A stretch of DNA of 64,000 bases from Micromonospora tarapacensis (GTDB taxonomy: Bacteria; Actinomycetota; Actinomycetes; Mycobacteriales; Micromonosporaceae), in assembly GCF_019697375.1 (NCBI RefSeq), contig NZ_JAHCDI010000004.1, positions 1,723,324 through 1,787,323 on the forward strand, in the 5' to 3' direction. Position 1 is the stretch's first letter. The number at the start of each line of letters is the position of its first letter. The translations under genes were made by a program, and so were the position numbers. Below, in pieces: positions 18,440 to 27,344 of the stretch. A model generated the notes under the pieces. The model was not told where the DNA came from. It saw only the letters and a program-made list of their open reading frames with translations, and did no database searches.

Positions 18440-20199
18440 CGTACGCCCCCGGCGACCAGGCCGGCGACGACCTGCCGGCGGGCCAGGACGAACACCAGCA
18501 CGGGCAGGACCGAGGCGAGCACGCAGCCGGCGGCGAGCGTGCCGCTGCCGGCCACGAAGCCGCGGGTCTGCCCGGCGAGGAACAACCCGAGCGGGGCGCC
18601 GTCGGGGCCGCTGAACAGCAGCCCCACCACCAGGTCGTTCCACACCTGCACGAACTCCAGCACGGCCACCGCCACCAGGGCGGTGCGGTTGTGCCGGGCC
18701 AGCCGGCGCAGCGTGCCCCACCAGTGCCGCCCGCCGAACCGGGCGCCGCGCACCTGTTCGGCGGGCAGGTCGGCGAAGGAGTTGCGCAGCACCAGCACGG
18801 CGAACGGCACACCCAGCGCGATGTGCACCAGGGCCACCCCCCGGGCCGTGCCGGAGGAGAGTGCCAGGCCGAGCACCTCGTTGAGCGGACCGGCGATCAC
18901 CTGCACCGGAACGACCACCGCGGCCATCAGCACCAGCCCGGTGGCCTGGGCGGCCGGCCCGGTCAGCCAGGCCAGCGGGTAGGCGGCGAGCAGCGCGACG
19001 CCCAGCACCGCGCCGGTGACGACGGTGGCGAGCACCAGCGTGAAGCCGAGGCTGCGCCACAGCTCCGGCCGGCCGAGCACGGCCTGGTAGGAGTCGAGAC
19101 TCGGCGGGCTGGACCACCAGCTTCCGGTGGCCGCGCGGACGGGGTTCTGCACCGACGTGGCGGCCAGCACTCCCAGCGGGAGCAGCCAGGCCACGGCCGC
19201 GCCGGCGGCGAGCAGCCGGACCATCCGCCGTGGCGGCGGTGCGCTCGCCACGGCGCCGGCCGGCTGCTGCGGCGGCGGCCACGCCTGCCGGACGAACAGC
19301 GCCACCACCAGCATTCCGGCGGTCACCGCGACCAGCCAGATCACCCCCAGGGCGGCACCCTCGCCGGTGGTGGTCGCGCCGGAGGTCTGCCAGATCCGCA
19401 GCGAGAGCACCGACGCCTCGTCGCGCACCGAGCCGGGCGTCATCACCAGGATCAGATCGAAGGTGCGGCTGGTGCCGACCGCGACGAGGGCGAAGACCAC
19501 CGCCACGGTACGCAGCAGCAGTGGTCGCCACTGCGCGTCCCAGAGCACGTCACGGCGGCTGCCGCCGAAGGCGCGTACCGCGTCGACGAGACCGGCCGGC
19601 ACCGCGTCGAGGGCGGCCCGGAACACCAGCATGGCCAGCCCGACCCAGGCCCACACGAACGCCGACATCACGGCCACGGTGACCAGCTCCGGCCCGAGCA
19701 GCTGCGGCACCTGTTCCGGTGGACGCCCGGTGATCCGGGCCAGGACCAGGGTGGCCAGCCCGCGTTGCGGGTCCGGGTCGTAGAGCAGCCGGAAGGTCAC
19801 GCCGGTGACCACCAGGGGCAGCGCGGTCGGCACCACCAGGATGAGCCGGACCAGCCAGCCCTCCTGGGACCGCCGGGAGGCCGCGGCGAGCAGGTAGCCC
19901 AGCACCGTGACCACGGTGGGCACCAGCAGCGCCCAGAGCAGCGTGCGCCCGACCGCCGCGCCGGTGCCCGGTGCGGCGAGGGCGGCCCGGTAGTGTTCGC
20001 CGCCCACCCAGCGACCGTCGGTGGTGACGCTGGCCTGCGCGGTACGCAGCACGGGCCAGGCGAGCAGCCCGCCCAGCAGCAGCACCGCCGGCGCGAGCAG
20101 CGCCCAGCTGGCCCCGGCCGCCGGATAGGCCCGGCCCCGCCGGGGCGGTCCGACGTCGTCGAGCACCGCCAGCTCGCCCAGCAGCGGCGCCCGGCTCAC
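18436..20199 (-). CDS. Fused double ABC permease (MalF-like and MalG-like halves in one polypeptide)
   Basis: The 587-residue product contains two complete permease-like halves. Half one (about residues 1-330) has a MalF-type pattern, SWALLAPAVLLLGGLLAWPVLRT, with an EAA-like loop VDAVRAFGGSRRDVLWDAQW. Half two (about 335-587) has a MalG-type pattern with AEQVRGARFGGRHWWGTLRRL and the final VWNDLVVGLLFSG. No frame change joins them, so the fusion is genuine in this sequence. Both EAA loops are weaker than in the importer at 9.5-13.6 kb. The GTG at 20199 overlaps the solute-binder stop and the TGA overlaps the NB-ARC start, so all four genes of the operon are coupled. Confidence 0.85.
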   Translation of the reverse strand: MSRAPLLGELAVLDDVGPPRRGRAYPAAGASWALLAPAVLLLGGLLAWPVLRTAQASVTTDGRWVGGEHYRAALAAPGTGAAVGRTLLWALLVPTVVTVLGYLLAAASRRSQEGWLVRLILVVPTALPLVVTGVTFRLLYDPDPQRGLATLVLARITGRPPEQVPQLLGPELVTVAVMSAFVWAWVGLAMLVFRAALDAVPAGLVDAVRAFGGSRRDVLWDAQWRPLLLRTVAVVFALVAVGTSRTFDLILVMTPGSVRDEASVLSLRIWQTSGATTTGEGAALGVIWLVAVTAGMLVVALFVRQAWPPPQQPAGAVASAPPPRRMVRLLAAGAAVAWLLPLGVLAATSVQNPVRAATGSWWSSPPSLDSYQAVLGRPELWRSLGFTLVLATVVTGAVLGVALLAAYPLAWLTGPAAQATGLVLMAAVVVPVQVIAGPLNEVLGLALSSGTARGVALVHIALGVPFAVLVLRNSFADLPAEQVRGARFGGRHWWGTLRRLARHNRTALVAVAVLEFVQVWNDLVVGLLFSGPDGAPLGLFLAGQTRGFVAGSGTLAAGCVLASVLPVLVFVLARRQVVAGLVAGGVR

Positions 20200-21475
20200 C
20201 GCCCGCCTCCGCCGCGCGGGCCGCCTCGGCGAGCTGGCCGGTGGCCCGGCGGACCGCCTCGCGGGCGTGCACCCCGTCGGTCACGTCCATGAAGAAGTCC
20301 TGCATGATCCGCCAGATCCCCACCCCGTCGGTGCCGGTGAAGGTGCCGGGCAGCCGGTCGGAGAGGTCGAACTGCACCTTGTCGGCGGCGCGCAACTCGT
20401 CGGCCAGCCGCCGACGCAGCGGGTCGCGGTAGCTGCCCACCGGCACCGCGAGGTTGGGGGAGAGGTAGCCGCCGGCGTCGAGCCACGGCAGGAAGGCCGC
20501 CGCGTCGCTGAGCCACCGCACCAGTTCCACCCCGCCCGGTGACCCGGCGAACGCGACCGCCGCGTCGCCGCCGACGATCAGCGGCTGGCTGGCCACCCGG
20601 GCGCCGGGGAACCGGAACGTGGCCAGCGGTTCGGTGCCGCGACGGAACCGGGCGACGACCGCGTCGACGAAGTCGGCCTCGAACACCATGGTCGCGGCGC
20701 GGTGGTGCACCACCTGGATGATCGACTCCTCGAACTGGGTGAGCAGGGCCCGCCGCCCGCCGCCCGGAAAGGCGCCGTCGATGCTCCACAGCTCGGCGAG
20801 CCGGTCCAGCGCGTACCCGACGGGCGGGCCCCGCCAGTCGGCCTCGCCACGGGCCAGTGCCTCGTACAGGTCGGGGCCGGCGACGTCGGCGAGGATGTTC
20901 TCGAACCAGTCGGTGAGGACCCAGCCGTCGGCGGCACCGATCGCCAGCGGCGCCGGGCCGGCGCCGATCCGGTGCCGCGCGCCGAGCCGGCGGGTCGACG
21001 CGACCAACGCGTCCCAGGTCGTCGGTGGCTCGGCCAGCATCGACGGGAAATGCCAGAACAGCGACTTGTGCGCGGCCTTGACCCACACGCCGTAACGGCG
21101 CCGGTCGACGGTGAGCAGGTCCGCCATGCCGGCCGGTGCGGTGTAGCTGTCGGCGGGCCGCACCTCGCTGAGCCAGCCGCGGCGGGCGTACTCGACGACC
21201 AGGCCGGGGCGGGGCAGGATCGCGACGTCCGGGCTGGTGCCGGCCGACCGCCGGGCGACCAGAAAGGCGTCGATGTCGTTGCCCACCCCGATCACCTGCA
21301 CGTTCACGGGGTAACCGGCGACGACCTGACGGAACCGGGCCAGCTCGCCATCGGCCCAGACGACCGCCACCTGGACCGACCGACCGCCCCGCGCACAACC
21401 GCCGACACCGGCCGCGGTGACCGTCGCCGCGCCGGCCCGCAGCAGGGTGCGGCGGCGCAGTCCCACCCTCGTCAC
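20196..21475 (-). CDS. Tat-exported solute-binding lipoprotein of the degenerate ABC operon (frameshift at last codons)
   Basis: The signal has a twin-arginine-like RRRTLLRAG (residues 7-15) and the lipobox VGGC with Cys27, so the protein should be exported folded and lipid-anchored. The 426-residue mature region resembles family 1 sugar binders, with a distinctive WADGELARFRQVVAG and the block DVAILPRPGLVVEYARRGWL. The GTG at 21475 overlaps the stop of the ATPase-like gene. At its end the frame reads through the permease start; one added base near 20200-20204 gives EAGG and a TGA at 20196-20198 that overlaps GTG 20199. It is inferred to bind a ligand and pass the signal, or the ligand, to the fused permease. 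Confidence 0.82.
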
Positions 21476-22119
21476 GGGCGCGCCTCCCGTCGGGCCGGCG
21501 CGGCCGGTCGTCCACCGGTCACCGGGACCCGGTCGGTCGCGTCGGCCAGCACCTCGTCGTCGGCCGAGCAGAGCAGCACCGCGACGCCGGACGAGTCCGG
21601 CGGGGACGACCGGCCGACCAGGTCGTCGAGGCGCACCCCGTCGACCGCGGCGGGCAGGTCGACCACCAGCACCTCGGGCAGACACGCCATCGCCCGGGCG
21701 AGGGCGACCCGGAACCGCTGTGCCTCGGAGAGCAGGTGCGGACGCAGCCCCAGCGTCGGGGCGAGTTCGAGCCGGTCGACCAGGGTGGCCGCCCAGTCGT
21801 CGGCCACGTCGCGCACCCGCTGGCGCCGGCGCTGGCCGTAGGAGATGTTGCGTCCGACGGTGAGATGGGGCAGCAGGACGCCGCCGGCCGGGACGTACCC
21901 GATGCGGCGGCGCAGCGGTGGCAGGTCGGTGACGTCGCGGTCGCCGACCCGGATCCGGCCGGTGACCGGCGCGGCCAGCCCGACCAGCACCCGGGCCACG
22001 GCGGTGCCCAGTCGCGGCCCGGCGACCAGGGCCACGGTCGCGCCGACGGGCACCTCGATGTCGAGCGGTGGGATGTCCGGTACGGCGACGAGTTCGTGCG
22101 TGCGTAACGTGACCCTCAC
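21472..22119 (-). CDS. Catalytically dead ABC-ATPase-like protein
   Basis: At 215 residues this is an ABC nucleotide-binding domain in outline only. The Walker A position reads GPRLGTAV (34-41) without the Lys-Ser pair. The Q-loop reads YVPAGG with no Gln. The signature is LSEAQ (130-134). Walker B is VLVVDL, with Leu where the catalytic Glu should be. The H-switch region LLCSADDEVLA has no His. The surrounding scaffold, for example GRIRVGDRDVTDLPPLRRRIGYV and RFRVALARAMA, is well kept, so the loss is selective rather than decay. It also lacks the C-terminal MalK-type domain. First gene of the operon; GTG at 22119; 107 bases from a divergent gene remnant. Confidence 0.82.
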   Translation of the reverse strand: MRVTLRTHELVAVPDIPPLDIEVPVGATVALVAGPRLGTAVARVLVGLAAPVTGRIRVGDRDVTDLPPLRRRIGYVPAGGVLLPHLTVGRNISYGQRRRQRVRDVADDWAATLVDRLELAPTLGLRPHLLSEAQRFRVALARAMACLPEVLVVDLPAAVDGVRLDDLVGRSSPPDSSGVAVLLCSADDEVLADATDRVPVTGGRPAAPARREARP

Positions 22120-22226
22120 CTCCGGCGACCGCCGTCGTCACCCCAGGGTGACACAGCCCGGCCACGGCCGGTGTCCCGCCGGCCGTCCACCATGGCCGGC
22201 GGCGCCGACCCGCCACCGTCACGGCC

Positions 22227-22753
22227 ATGGCAGCTTCGACTCCGTTCGCCGCCGGCCGGGACGCCGACGTGTACGGCCTCGGCGCGGACCGGGTGCTGCG
22301 CCGTTACCGCGACGGCACCGACGTCACGGTGGAGGCCGGGTTCATGACCCACCTACACGCCGCCGGTTTCCCGGTGCCCCAGGTGCACCACGCCGCCGGC
22401 GCGGATCTGGTCATGCGCCGGGTGCCCGGCCCGACGATGCTCCAGGCGCTGGTCGCCCGGACGATCGAGATCGGTCCGGCCGCCCGGATCCTCGCCGGCC
22501 TGCACCGCCGGCTGCACGCCGTCGCACCGCTGCCCGGCGCCGTCGGCGGCGAGCGGATCCTGCACCTGGACCGATGGCCACCGAGGCCGGTGAGCTGCTG
22601 CGCGGCTACCTATCCGCGACCCGTAACCAGGTGACCCCGCTGGTCGAGGAGGCCCTGGCCATCCGCCGCGGCAACCCCACCCAGCCCCCCACCGAACTCG
22701 CCCTGCTCGACCCGGCGGCGGCCCTGGTCACCGCGGGGGCGTGGCGGCGATAG
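22227..22753 (+). pseudogene. Aminoglycoside-phosphotransferase-like (APH) gene with the catalytic loop deleted
   Basis: The ATG at 22227 gives a normal APH/choline-kinase-like N-lobe and hinge, ending GERILHLD at about 22572. That stretch should continue into HPxN..., then the DxD metal site, but instead the sequence jumps, out of frame, to MATEAGELLRGYLSATRNQVTPLVEEALAIRRGN, which is the C-terminal helix region of such proteins. So the Asn of the catalytic loop and the following metal-binding Asp are missing along with an estimated several dozen residues. Unlike the other frame changes here, a one-base repair does not restore a complete enzyme. It is either a true deletion pseudogene or an assembly collapse. 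Confidence 0.65.
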
Positions 22754-22791
22754 GGTGCGGGTCACGACTGACCTCGCGGGCGGGAGATCGG

Positions 22792-24324
22792 GTGGACCAC
22801 GTCGACGTGCTCATCGTCGGCGCCGGGCTGTCCGGCATCGGCGCCGCCTGCCACCTGCGACGACGCTGCCCCGACAAGACGTTCGTGTTGCTGGAGGCGC
22901 GCGACGCGGCCGGCGGCACCTGGGACCTGTTCCGCTACCCGGGGGTGCGCTCCGACTCCGACATGTTCACCTTCGGCTACTCGTTCGCGCCGTGGACCGC
23001 CCCGAAGTCGCTGGCCGACGGCGCGACCATCCGCGACTACCTGCGCCGTACCGCCGACGAACACGACGTCACCCGACACATCCGGTTCCGCCACCGGGTG
23101 GTGCGGGCCGAGTGGGACGGCCGGCGGGCCCGCTGGACGGTGCACGTGCACCGCGACGACACCACCGAGAACGTCGTGCTCAGCTGCGCCTTCCTGTACG
23201 CCTGCACCGGCTACTACCGCTACGACGCCGGCCACACCCCGGACCTCGCCGGCCGGGAACGGTTCGCCGGCCGGGTCGTGCACCCGCAGCACTGGCCGGC
23301 CGAACTGGACCACACCGGCAAGCGGGTGGTGGTGATCGGCAGCGGTGCCACCGCCGTCACCCTGGTGCCCGCGCTGGCCGAGCGGGCCAGTCAGGTGACC
23401 ATGCTGCAACGCTCACCCACGTACGTGCTGGCGTTGCCCTCCCGCGACGTGCTCGCCGGGGTGCTGCGCGGCCTGCTGCCGCCGCGGCTGGCGTACCCGA
23501 TCATGCGGTGGAAGAACGTGCTGCTCGCCACCGCCACCTACCAGCTCGCCCGGCGTGCCCCGAGGCTGGTGCGCGGGCTGCTGCGCCGGGCCGTCGCCCG
23601 GCGGCTACCGGCCGGCTACGACGTCGACCGCCACTTCACGCCCGGCTACGACCCGTGGGACCAGCGGCTGTGCGTCGTGCCCGACGGGGACCTGTTCGCC
23701 GCCCTGTCCGACGGGCGCGCCGAGGTGGTCACCGACACCGTCGACACCTTCACCGAGCACGGCATCCGACTCGCCTCGGGCCGGGAGCTGCCGGCCGACG
23801 TGGTGGTCACCGCCACCGGGCTGGAGCTGCTCGCGCTGGGCGGCATGACGCTGCGGGTGGACGGCGTCGACGTCGACCTGCCGCGAACCGTCGCGTACAA
23901 GGGGATGATGCTCTCCGGGGTGCCGAACTTCGCCATGACCCTCGGCTACACCAACGCCTCCTGGACGCTCAAGGCCGACCTGGTGGCCGGCTACGTGTGC
24001 CGGCTGCTGCGTCACCTGGGCCGCAGCGGAAACCAGGCCGTCACCCCACTGGCGCCGCCGCCGGGCCCGCGTACCCCGCTGATCGGTCTCACCTCCGGGT
24101 ACGTCCGACGCGGTGTCGGGCAACTGCCCCGCCAGGGGCACCGCAAGCCCTGGCGGCTGCACCAGAACTACGTCCGTGACCTGCTGCTGATGCGGTACGG
24201 GCGGGTCACCGACGCGGGGGTACGGTTCGACCGCGCCGGCGTTGCTCCGGCTCCTTCCGAAACGGGGGGCGCTGATCCTGCCGGTCTCGGCCCGGAGATC
24301 GCCGATCCGCCGTCGCGGCGGTAG
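22792..24324 (+). CDS. Flavin monooxygenase, type I Baeyer-Villiger-like
   Basis: The GTG at 22792 has GGAG 9 bases upstream. The 510-residue product begins with an FAD Rossmann motif, VLIVGAGLSGIGAA, and has a second nucleotide motif VVVIGSGATAVTLVPAL for NADPH near residue 180. Between them the sequence FAGRVVHPQHWP fits the FxGxxxHxxxW fingerprint of type I Baeyer-Villiger monooxygenases. Such enzymes use NADPH and oxygen to turn ketones into esters or lactones, or to oxidise heteroatoms. The substrate is not predictable. The next gene, on the same strand, is a mycothiol-dependent dehydrogenase 88 bases downstream with its own strong ribosome binding site. Confidence 0.88.
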   Translation: MDHVDVLIVGAGLSGIGAACHLRRRCPDKTFVLLEARDAAGGTWDLFRYPGVRSDSDMFTFGYSFAPWTAPKSLADGATIRDYLRRTADEHDVTRHIRFRHRVVRAEWDGRRARWTVHVHRDDTTENVVLSCAFLYACTGYYRYDAGHTPDLAGRERFAGRVVHPQHWPAELDHTGKRVVVIGSGATAVTLVPALAERASQVTMLQRSPTYVLALPSRDVLAGVLRGLLPPRLAYPIMRWKNVLLATATYQLARRAPRLVRGLLRRAVARRLPAGYDVDRHFTPGYDPWDQRLCVVPDGDLFAALSDGRAEVVTDTVDTFTEHGIRLASGRELPADVVVTATGLELLALGGMTLRVDGVDVDLPRTVAYKGMMLSGVPNFAMTLGYTNASWTLKADLVAGYVCRLLRHLGRSGNQAVTPLAPPPGPRTPLIGLTSGYVRRGVGQLPRQGHRKPWRLHQNYVRDLLLMRYGRVTDAGVRFDRAGVAPAPSETGGADPAGLGPEIADPPSRR

Positions 24325-24412
24325 GTTCGCCTCCGGGAGCGATCGTCGAAGCCGTCGGCGGCGGCGCGTCGTGGCCGCGGCACCGCGCGTCGGCGCGGAG
24401 TAGGAGGAGAGC

Positions 24413-25498
24413 GTGAGCCAGCAGGTCAGGGGAGTCATTTCGCGCAGCAAGGGTGCGCCCGTCGAGGTCGCCGAGATCGTGGTGCCCGACCCCGGGCCCG
24501 GCGAGGCGGTGGTCCGGGTGCAGTCCTGCGGGGTCTGCCACACCGACCTGCACTACCGCGAGGGCGGCATCAACGACGACTACCCGTTCCTGCTCGGCCA
24601 CGAGGCCGCCGGGATCGTCGAGCAGACCGGCGAGGGGGTCGACGCCGTCGCGCCGGGCGATTTCGTGGTGCTCAACTGGCGAGCCGTCTGCGGAGTGTGC
24701 CGGGCCTGCCGCCGGGGCCGGCCCTGGTACTGCTTCGACACCCACAACGCCGCCCGGAAGATGACCCTGACCGACGGCACCGAACTCTCTCCGGCGCTGG
24801 GCATCGGCGCCTTCGCCGAGAAGACCCTCGTCCACGCCGGCCAGTGCACCAAGGTGGACCCGGCCGCCCGGCCGGCCGCCGTCGGCCTGCTCGGCTGCGG
24901 GGTGATGGCCGGGCTCGGCGCGGCGATGAACACCGGCGGAGTGACCCGCGGCGACTCGGTGGCGGTGATCGGTTGCGGTGGCGTCGGCGACGCCGCGGTG
25001 GCCGGTGCGGCACTCGCCGGGGCGACGACGATCATCGCCGTGGACACCGACTCCCGCAAGCTCGACTGGGCCCGCAAATTCGGTGCCACCCACACGGTGA
25101 ACGCCTCCGAGGCCGACCCGGTGGCCGAGATCCGGGCCGCCACCGGTGGCTTCGGCGCCGATGTGGTGATCGAGGCGGTCGGTCGCCCCGAGACCTGGAA
25201 GCAGGCCTTCTACGCCCGTGACCTGGCCGGCACCGTCGTGCTGGTCGGCGTACCCACCCCCGAGATGCGCGTCGAGCTGCCCCTGCTCGACGTCTTCGGC
25301 CGTGGCGGCGCGTTGAGGTCCAGCTGGTACGGCGACTGCCTGCCCAGCCGTGACTTCCCGATGCTCACCGCGCTCTACCTGCAGGGCCGCCTGGATCTCG
25401 ACGCCTTCGTCACCGAGGAGATCGGCCTGGACGGGGTGGAGGAGGCGTTCGCCCGGATGCACCGCGGCGACGTGCTCCGCTCGGTGGTGGTCTTCTGA
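24413..25498 (+). CDS. S-(hydroxymethyl)mycothiol dehydrogenase (mycothiol-dependent formaldehyde dehydrogenase)
   Basis: This 361-residue class III-like zinc alcohol dehydrogenase has GVCHTDLH and GHEAAG for the catalytic zinc and the cysteine cluster [15 protein letters not shown] for the structural zinc. The NAD site reads [13 protein letters not shown]. Length and the blocks YDDYPF-type substrate loop and [16 protein letters not shown] match mycothiol-dependent formaldehyde dehydrogenase (MscR/AdhE2). It oxidises the formaldehyde-mycothiol adduct to S-formylmycothiol, which yields formate. The start GTG follows AGGAGGAG. Its stop overlaps the next start as TGATG, coupling it to the metallo-beta-lactamase protein that usually accompanies it. 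Confidence 0.92.
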   Translation: MSQQVRGVISRSKGAPVEVAEIVVPDPGPGEAVVRVQSCGVCHTDLHYREGGINDDYPFLLGHEAAGIVEQTGEGVDAVAPGDFVVLNWRAVCGVCRACRRGRPWYCFDTHNAARKMTLTDGTELSPALGIGAFAEKTLVHAGQCTKVDPAARPAAVGLLGCGVMAGLGAAMNTGGVTRGDSVAVIGCGGVGDAAVAGAALAGATTIIAVDTDSRKLDWARKFGATHTVNASEADPVAEIRAATGGFGADVVIEAVGRPETWKQAFYARDLAGTVVLVGVPTPEMRVELPLLDVFGRGGALRSSWYGDCLPSRDFPMLTALYLQGRLDLDAFVTEEIGLDGVEEAFARMHRGDVLRSVVVF

Positions 25499-26127
25499 TG
25501 GCCGCCCGCGTCGACCACGCCGTCACCTCCGGCACCTTCTCCCTCGACGGCCAGACCTTCGACGTCGACAACAACGTCTGGGTGGTCGGCGACGACGCCG
25601 AGTGCGTCGTGATCGACGCCCCGCACGACGTCGACGCCATCCTCCAGCTGGTGGCCGGCCGCCGGGTCACCGCGATCGTCGCCACCCACGCCCACGACGA
25701 CCACGTCCGGGTCGCCCCGCAGCTGTCCCGCGCCACCGGCGCCCCGGTGCTGCTACATCCCGCCGACCGGGTGCTGTGGGACATGGTGCATCCCGACGAG
25801 CCGCCGGGCGGGCAACTGGATGACGGCGAGACCATCGAGGTGGGCGGCACCACGCTGACCGTGCTGCACACCCCGGGGCACAGCCCCGGCGCGTGCTGCC
25901 TGCACGCTCCCGCGCTCGGCGTCGTCTTCACCGGCGACACCCTGTTCGCCGGCGGCCCCGGCGCCACCGGCCGCTCGTACAGCGACTTCGGCACCGTCAT
26001 CGAATCGATCCGCGACCGGCTGCTGACCCTGCCGCCGCAAACCGTGGTGCACACCGGTCACGGCGACAGCACCACCATCGCCGCGGAGGCGCCGCAGCTG
26101 CCGCAGTGGCTGGCCCGGGGCCATTGA
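25498..26127 (+). CDS. Metallo-beta-lactamase-fold hydrolase paired with the mycothiol dehydrogenase
   Basis: The 209-residue protein carries the MBL metal motif THAHDDHV, then HTPGHSPGACCLH and FTGDTLFAGGPGATGRS, the glyoxalase II-like set of His and Asp ligands. The ATG at 25498 overlaps the dehydrogenase TGA by one base. In actinobacteria this gene commonly follows mscR and is thought to hydrolyse S-formylmycothiol or a related thioester, releasing mycothiol and formate. The exact substrate is inferred from neighbourhood. Confidence 0.9.
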   Translation: MAARVDHAVTSGTFSLDGQTFDVDNNVWVVGDDAECVVIDAPHDVDAILQLVAGRRVTAIVATHAHDDHVRVAPQLSRATGAPVLLHPADRVLWDMVHPDEPPGGQLDDGETIEVGGTTLTVLHTPGHSPGACCLHAPALGVVFTGDTLFAGGPGATGRSYSDFGTVIESIRDRLLTLPPQTVVHTGHGDSTTIAAEAPQLPQWLARGH

Positions 26128-26483
26128 CCGGACCGGCAACCCGGCGTGCCGGTGAGCCGGGAACGCGGACGCGTCGGCCCGCCCGTGTCGGCGACAATGC
26201 CGGCGTGTCCGGGTGCCGCGGGCGAGCCCGCAAACTCGGTCCACAAGGGTCTTCACGCAGCCCGGGGCAGCGTCGCGCCGGTCGAGGACGTACTTGACGC
26301 TGCTCTTCGGTGTTGGGTCCGACGCGAGGGCGGCCACCCCGCGCCGGACCCAACCGCCGCCCCCGTCGCCACGCCTTGTCACTCTGGCGGTTTGTGGTAG
26401 ATGTCTGCCAGGGCGTTCACGGCGCACGAATCTCCAATTCGTGTCGTGCGGGTGCGTACCATGCGAGGCGCGGAGGTGTGATC
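26128..26483. promoter_or_regulatory. Intergenic region with a putative promoter and operator before the XRE cassette
   Basis: No gene is convincing in these 356 bases. A possible promoter is TTGTCA (26376-26381) spaced 16 bases from TAGATG (26398-26403). Between it and the next start lies a perfect inverted repeat, CACGAAT-N5-ATTCGTG (26425-26443), a good operator candidate for the regulator starting at 26484. A GGAGG at 26472-26476 decides the ATG at 26484 over the GTG six bases earlier. Confidence 0.5.
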
Positions 26484-27344
26484 ATGGGCGAGCTCGTGGG
26501 TCAGATGCTGCGGCATTGGCGCGGTCGTCTGACACGCGAGGACATCGGGCTACCGTCCCGGCTGCGCCGCCGCCGCAGTGGAGGTCTGACCCAGGAGGAC
26601 GTGGCCGAGGCGGTGGGGTATGGTCTACGCACCTATGTGGATCTTGAACACGGTGGTCGTGGCCGTCCCAGCGCCGACCTGTTGGAGCTGGTCGCGGATG
26701 TGCTGCGCCTGGACGCCGGCGAGCGCCGCGCATTGTGGGTGACGGCGACCGGCACGTCCCGGCCGGCGCAGAGCTACGCGACCGATCCCGACGCTGGCCT
26801 GACGCAGCTGTGCGAGCAGATGGCTTGCCCGGCGTACGTGACCGACGCGGCATGGCAGGTCCTCGCGGCGAACCGCGCCGTCGCCCAGTGGTTCGTCGAC
26901 TTCGGATCCGTACCTGTCGACGACCGCAACGTCGCCAAATGGATCTTCGGTAACGTGCATTCCCAGCACGCGTTCGTCGACTGGCCGCGCTTCGCAGACG
27001 AATTCGTGGCCCGCTTCCGCGCCCTGTACGCGCCGATGACCAGGAACCCGGGATTCTTGGCGCTTCTTGAAGATCTGCTCGGCTACCCCGAGTTCGCCGC
27101 CAGATGGGCTACGACCTCGGTGATCAGCGTGGACCCACCCACCGCACGCCGCCGTTTCCGGGAGCCCGGTACCGATCTCGATGATCCCGGTGTGCCCCTG
27201 GACATGGTGATCCTCGCTGCGGTGGCACCGGAGGACGGCCGGCGCGTCGTCGTGTTTCAGTTTCCGCCCGAGTACACGCCGCCGGCGCCGTCGGCCGATA
27301 CTGCGCCGGACCGTTGCCCGGCCTGCGCGCGACTGCGGACATGA
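26484..27344 (+). CDS. XRE-family regulator with MmyB-like ligand-binding domain
   Basis: Residues 25-70 form a helix-turn-helix (LTQEDVAEAVGYGLRTYVDLEHGGRGRPSADLLELVADVLRLD). The C-terminal 190 residues match the MmyB-like domain, a PAS-related fold that binds fatty-acid-like ligands: CPAYVTDAAWQVLAANRAVAQWF and NVAKWIFGN. It likely regulates a neighbouring redox or detoxification gene and itself. The ATG at 26484 is 7 bases after GGAGG; a GTG at 26478 is also possible. The stop overlaps the next regulator start as ATGA. Codon use here seems less extreme in GC than in the flanking genes, perhaps reflecting transfer. Confidence 0.88.
   Translation: MGELVGQMLRHWRGRLTREDIGLPSRLRRRRSGGLTQEDVAEAVGYGLRTYVDLEHGGRGRPSADLLELVADVLRLDAGERRALWVTATGTSRPAQSYATDPDAGLTQLCEQMACPAYVTDAAWQVLAANRAVAQWFVDFGSVPVDDRNVAKWIFGNVHSQHAFVDWPRFADEFVARFRALYAPMTRNPGFLALLEDLLGYPEFAARWATTSVISVDPPTARRRFREPGTDLDDPGVPLDMVILAAVAPEDGRRVVVFQFPPEYTPPAPSADTAPDRCPACARLRT

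Noticed and set aside
19550..22228. One 892-residue minus-strand protein including the solute binder
   Set aside because: Only 20205-21475 has family content; the rest is a read-through in the wrong frame over the permease and ATPase-like genes, caused by a missing stop frame near 20202.
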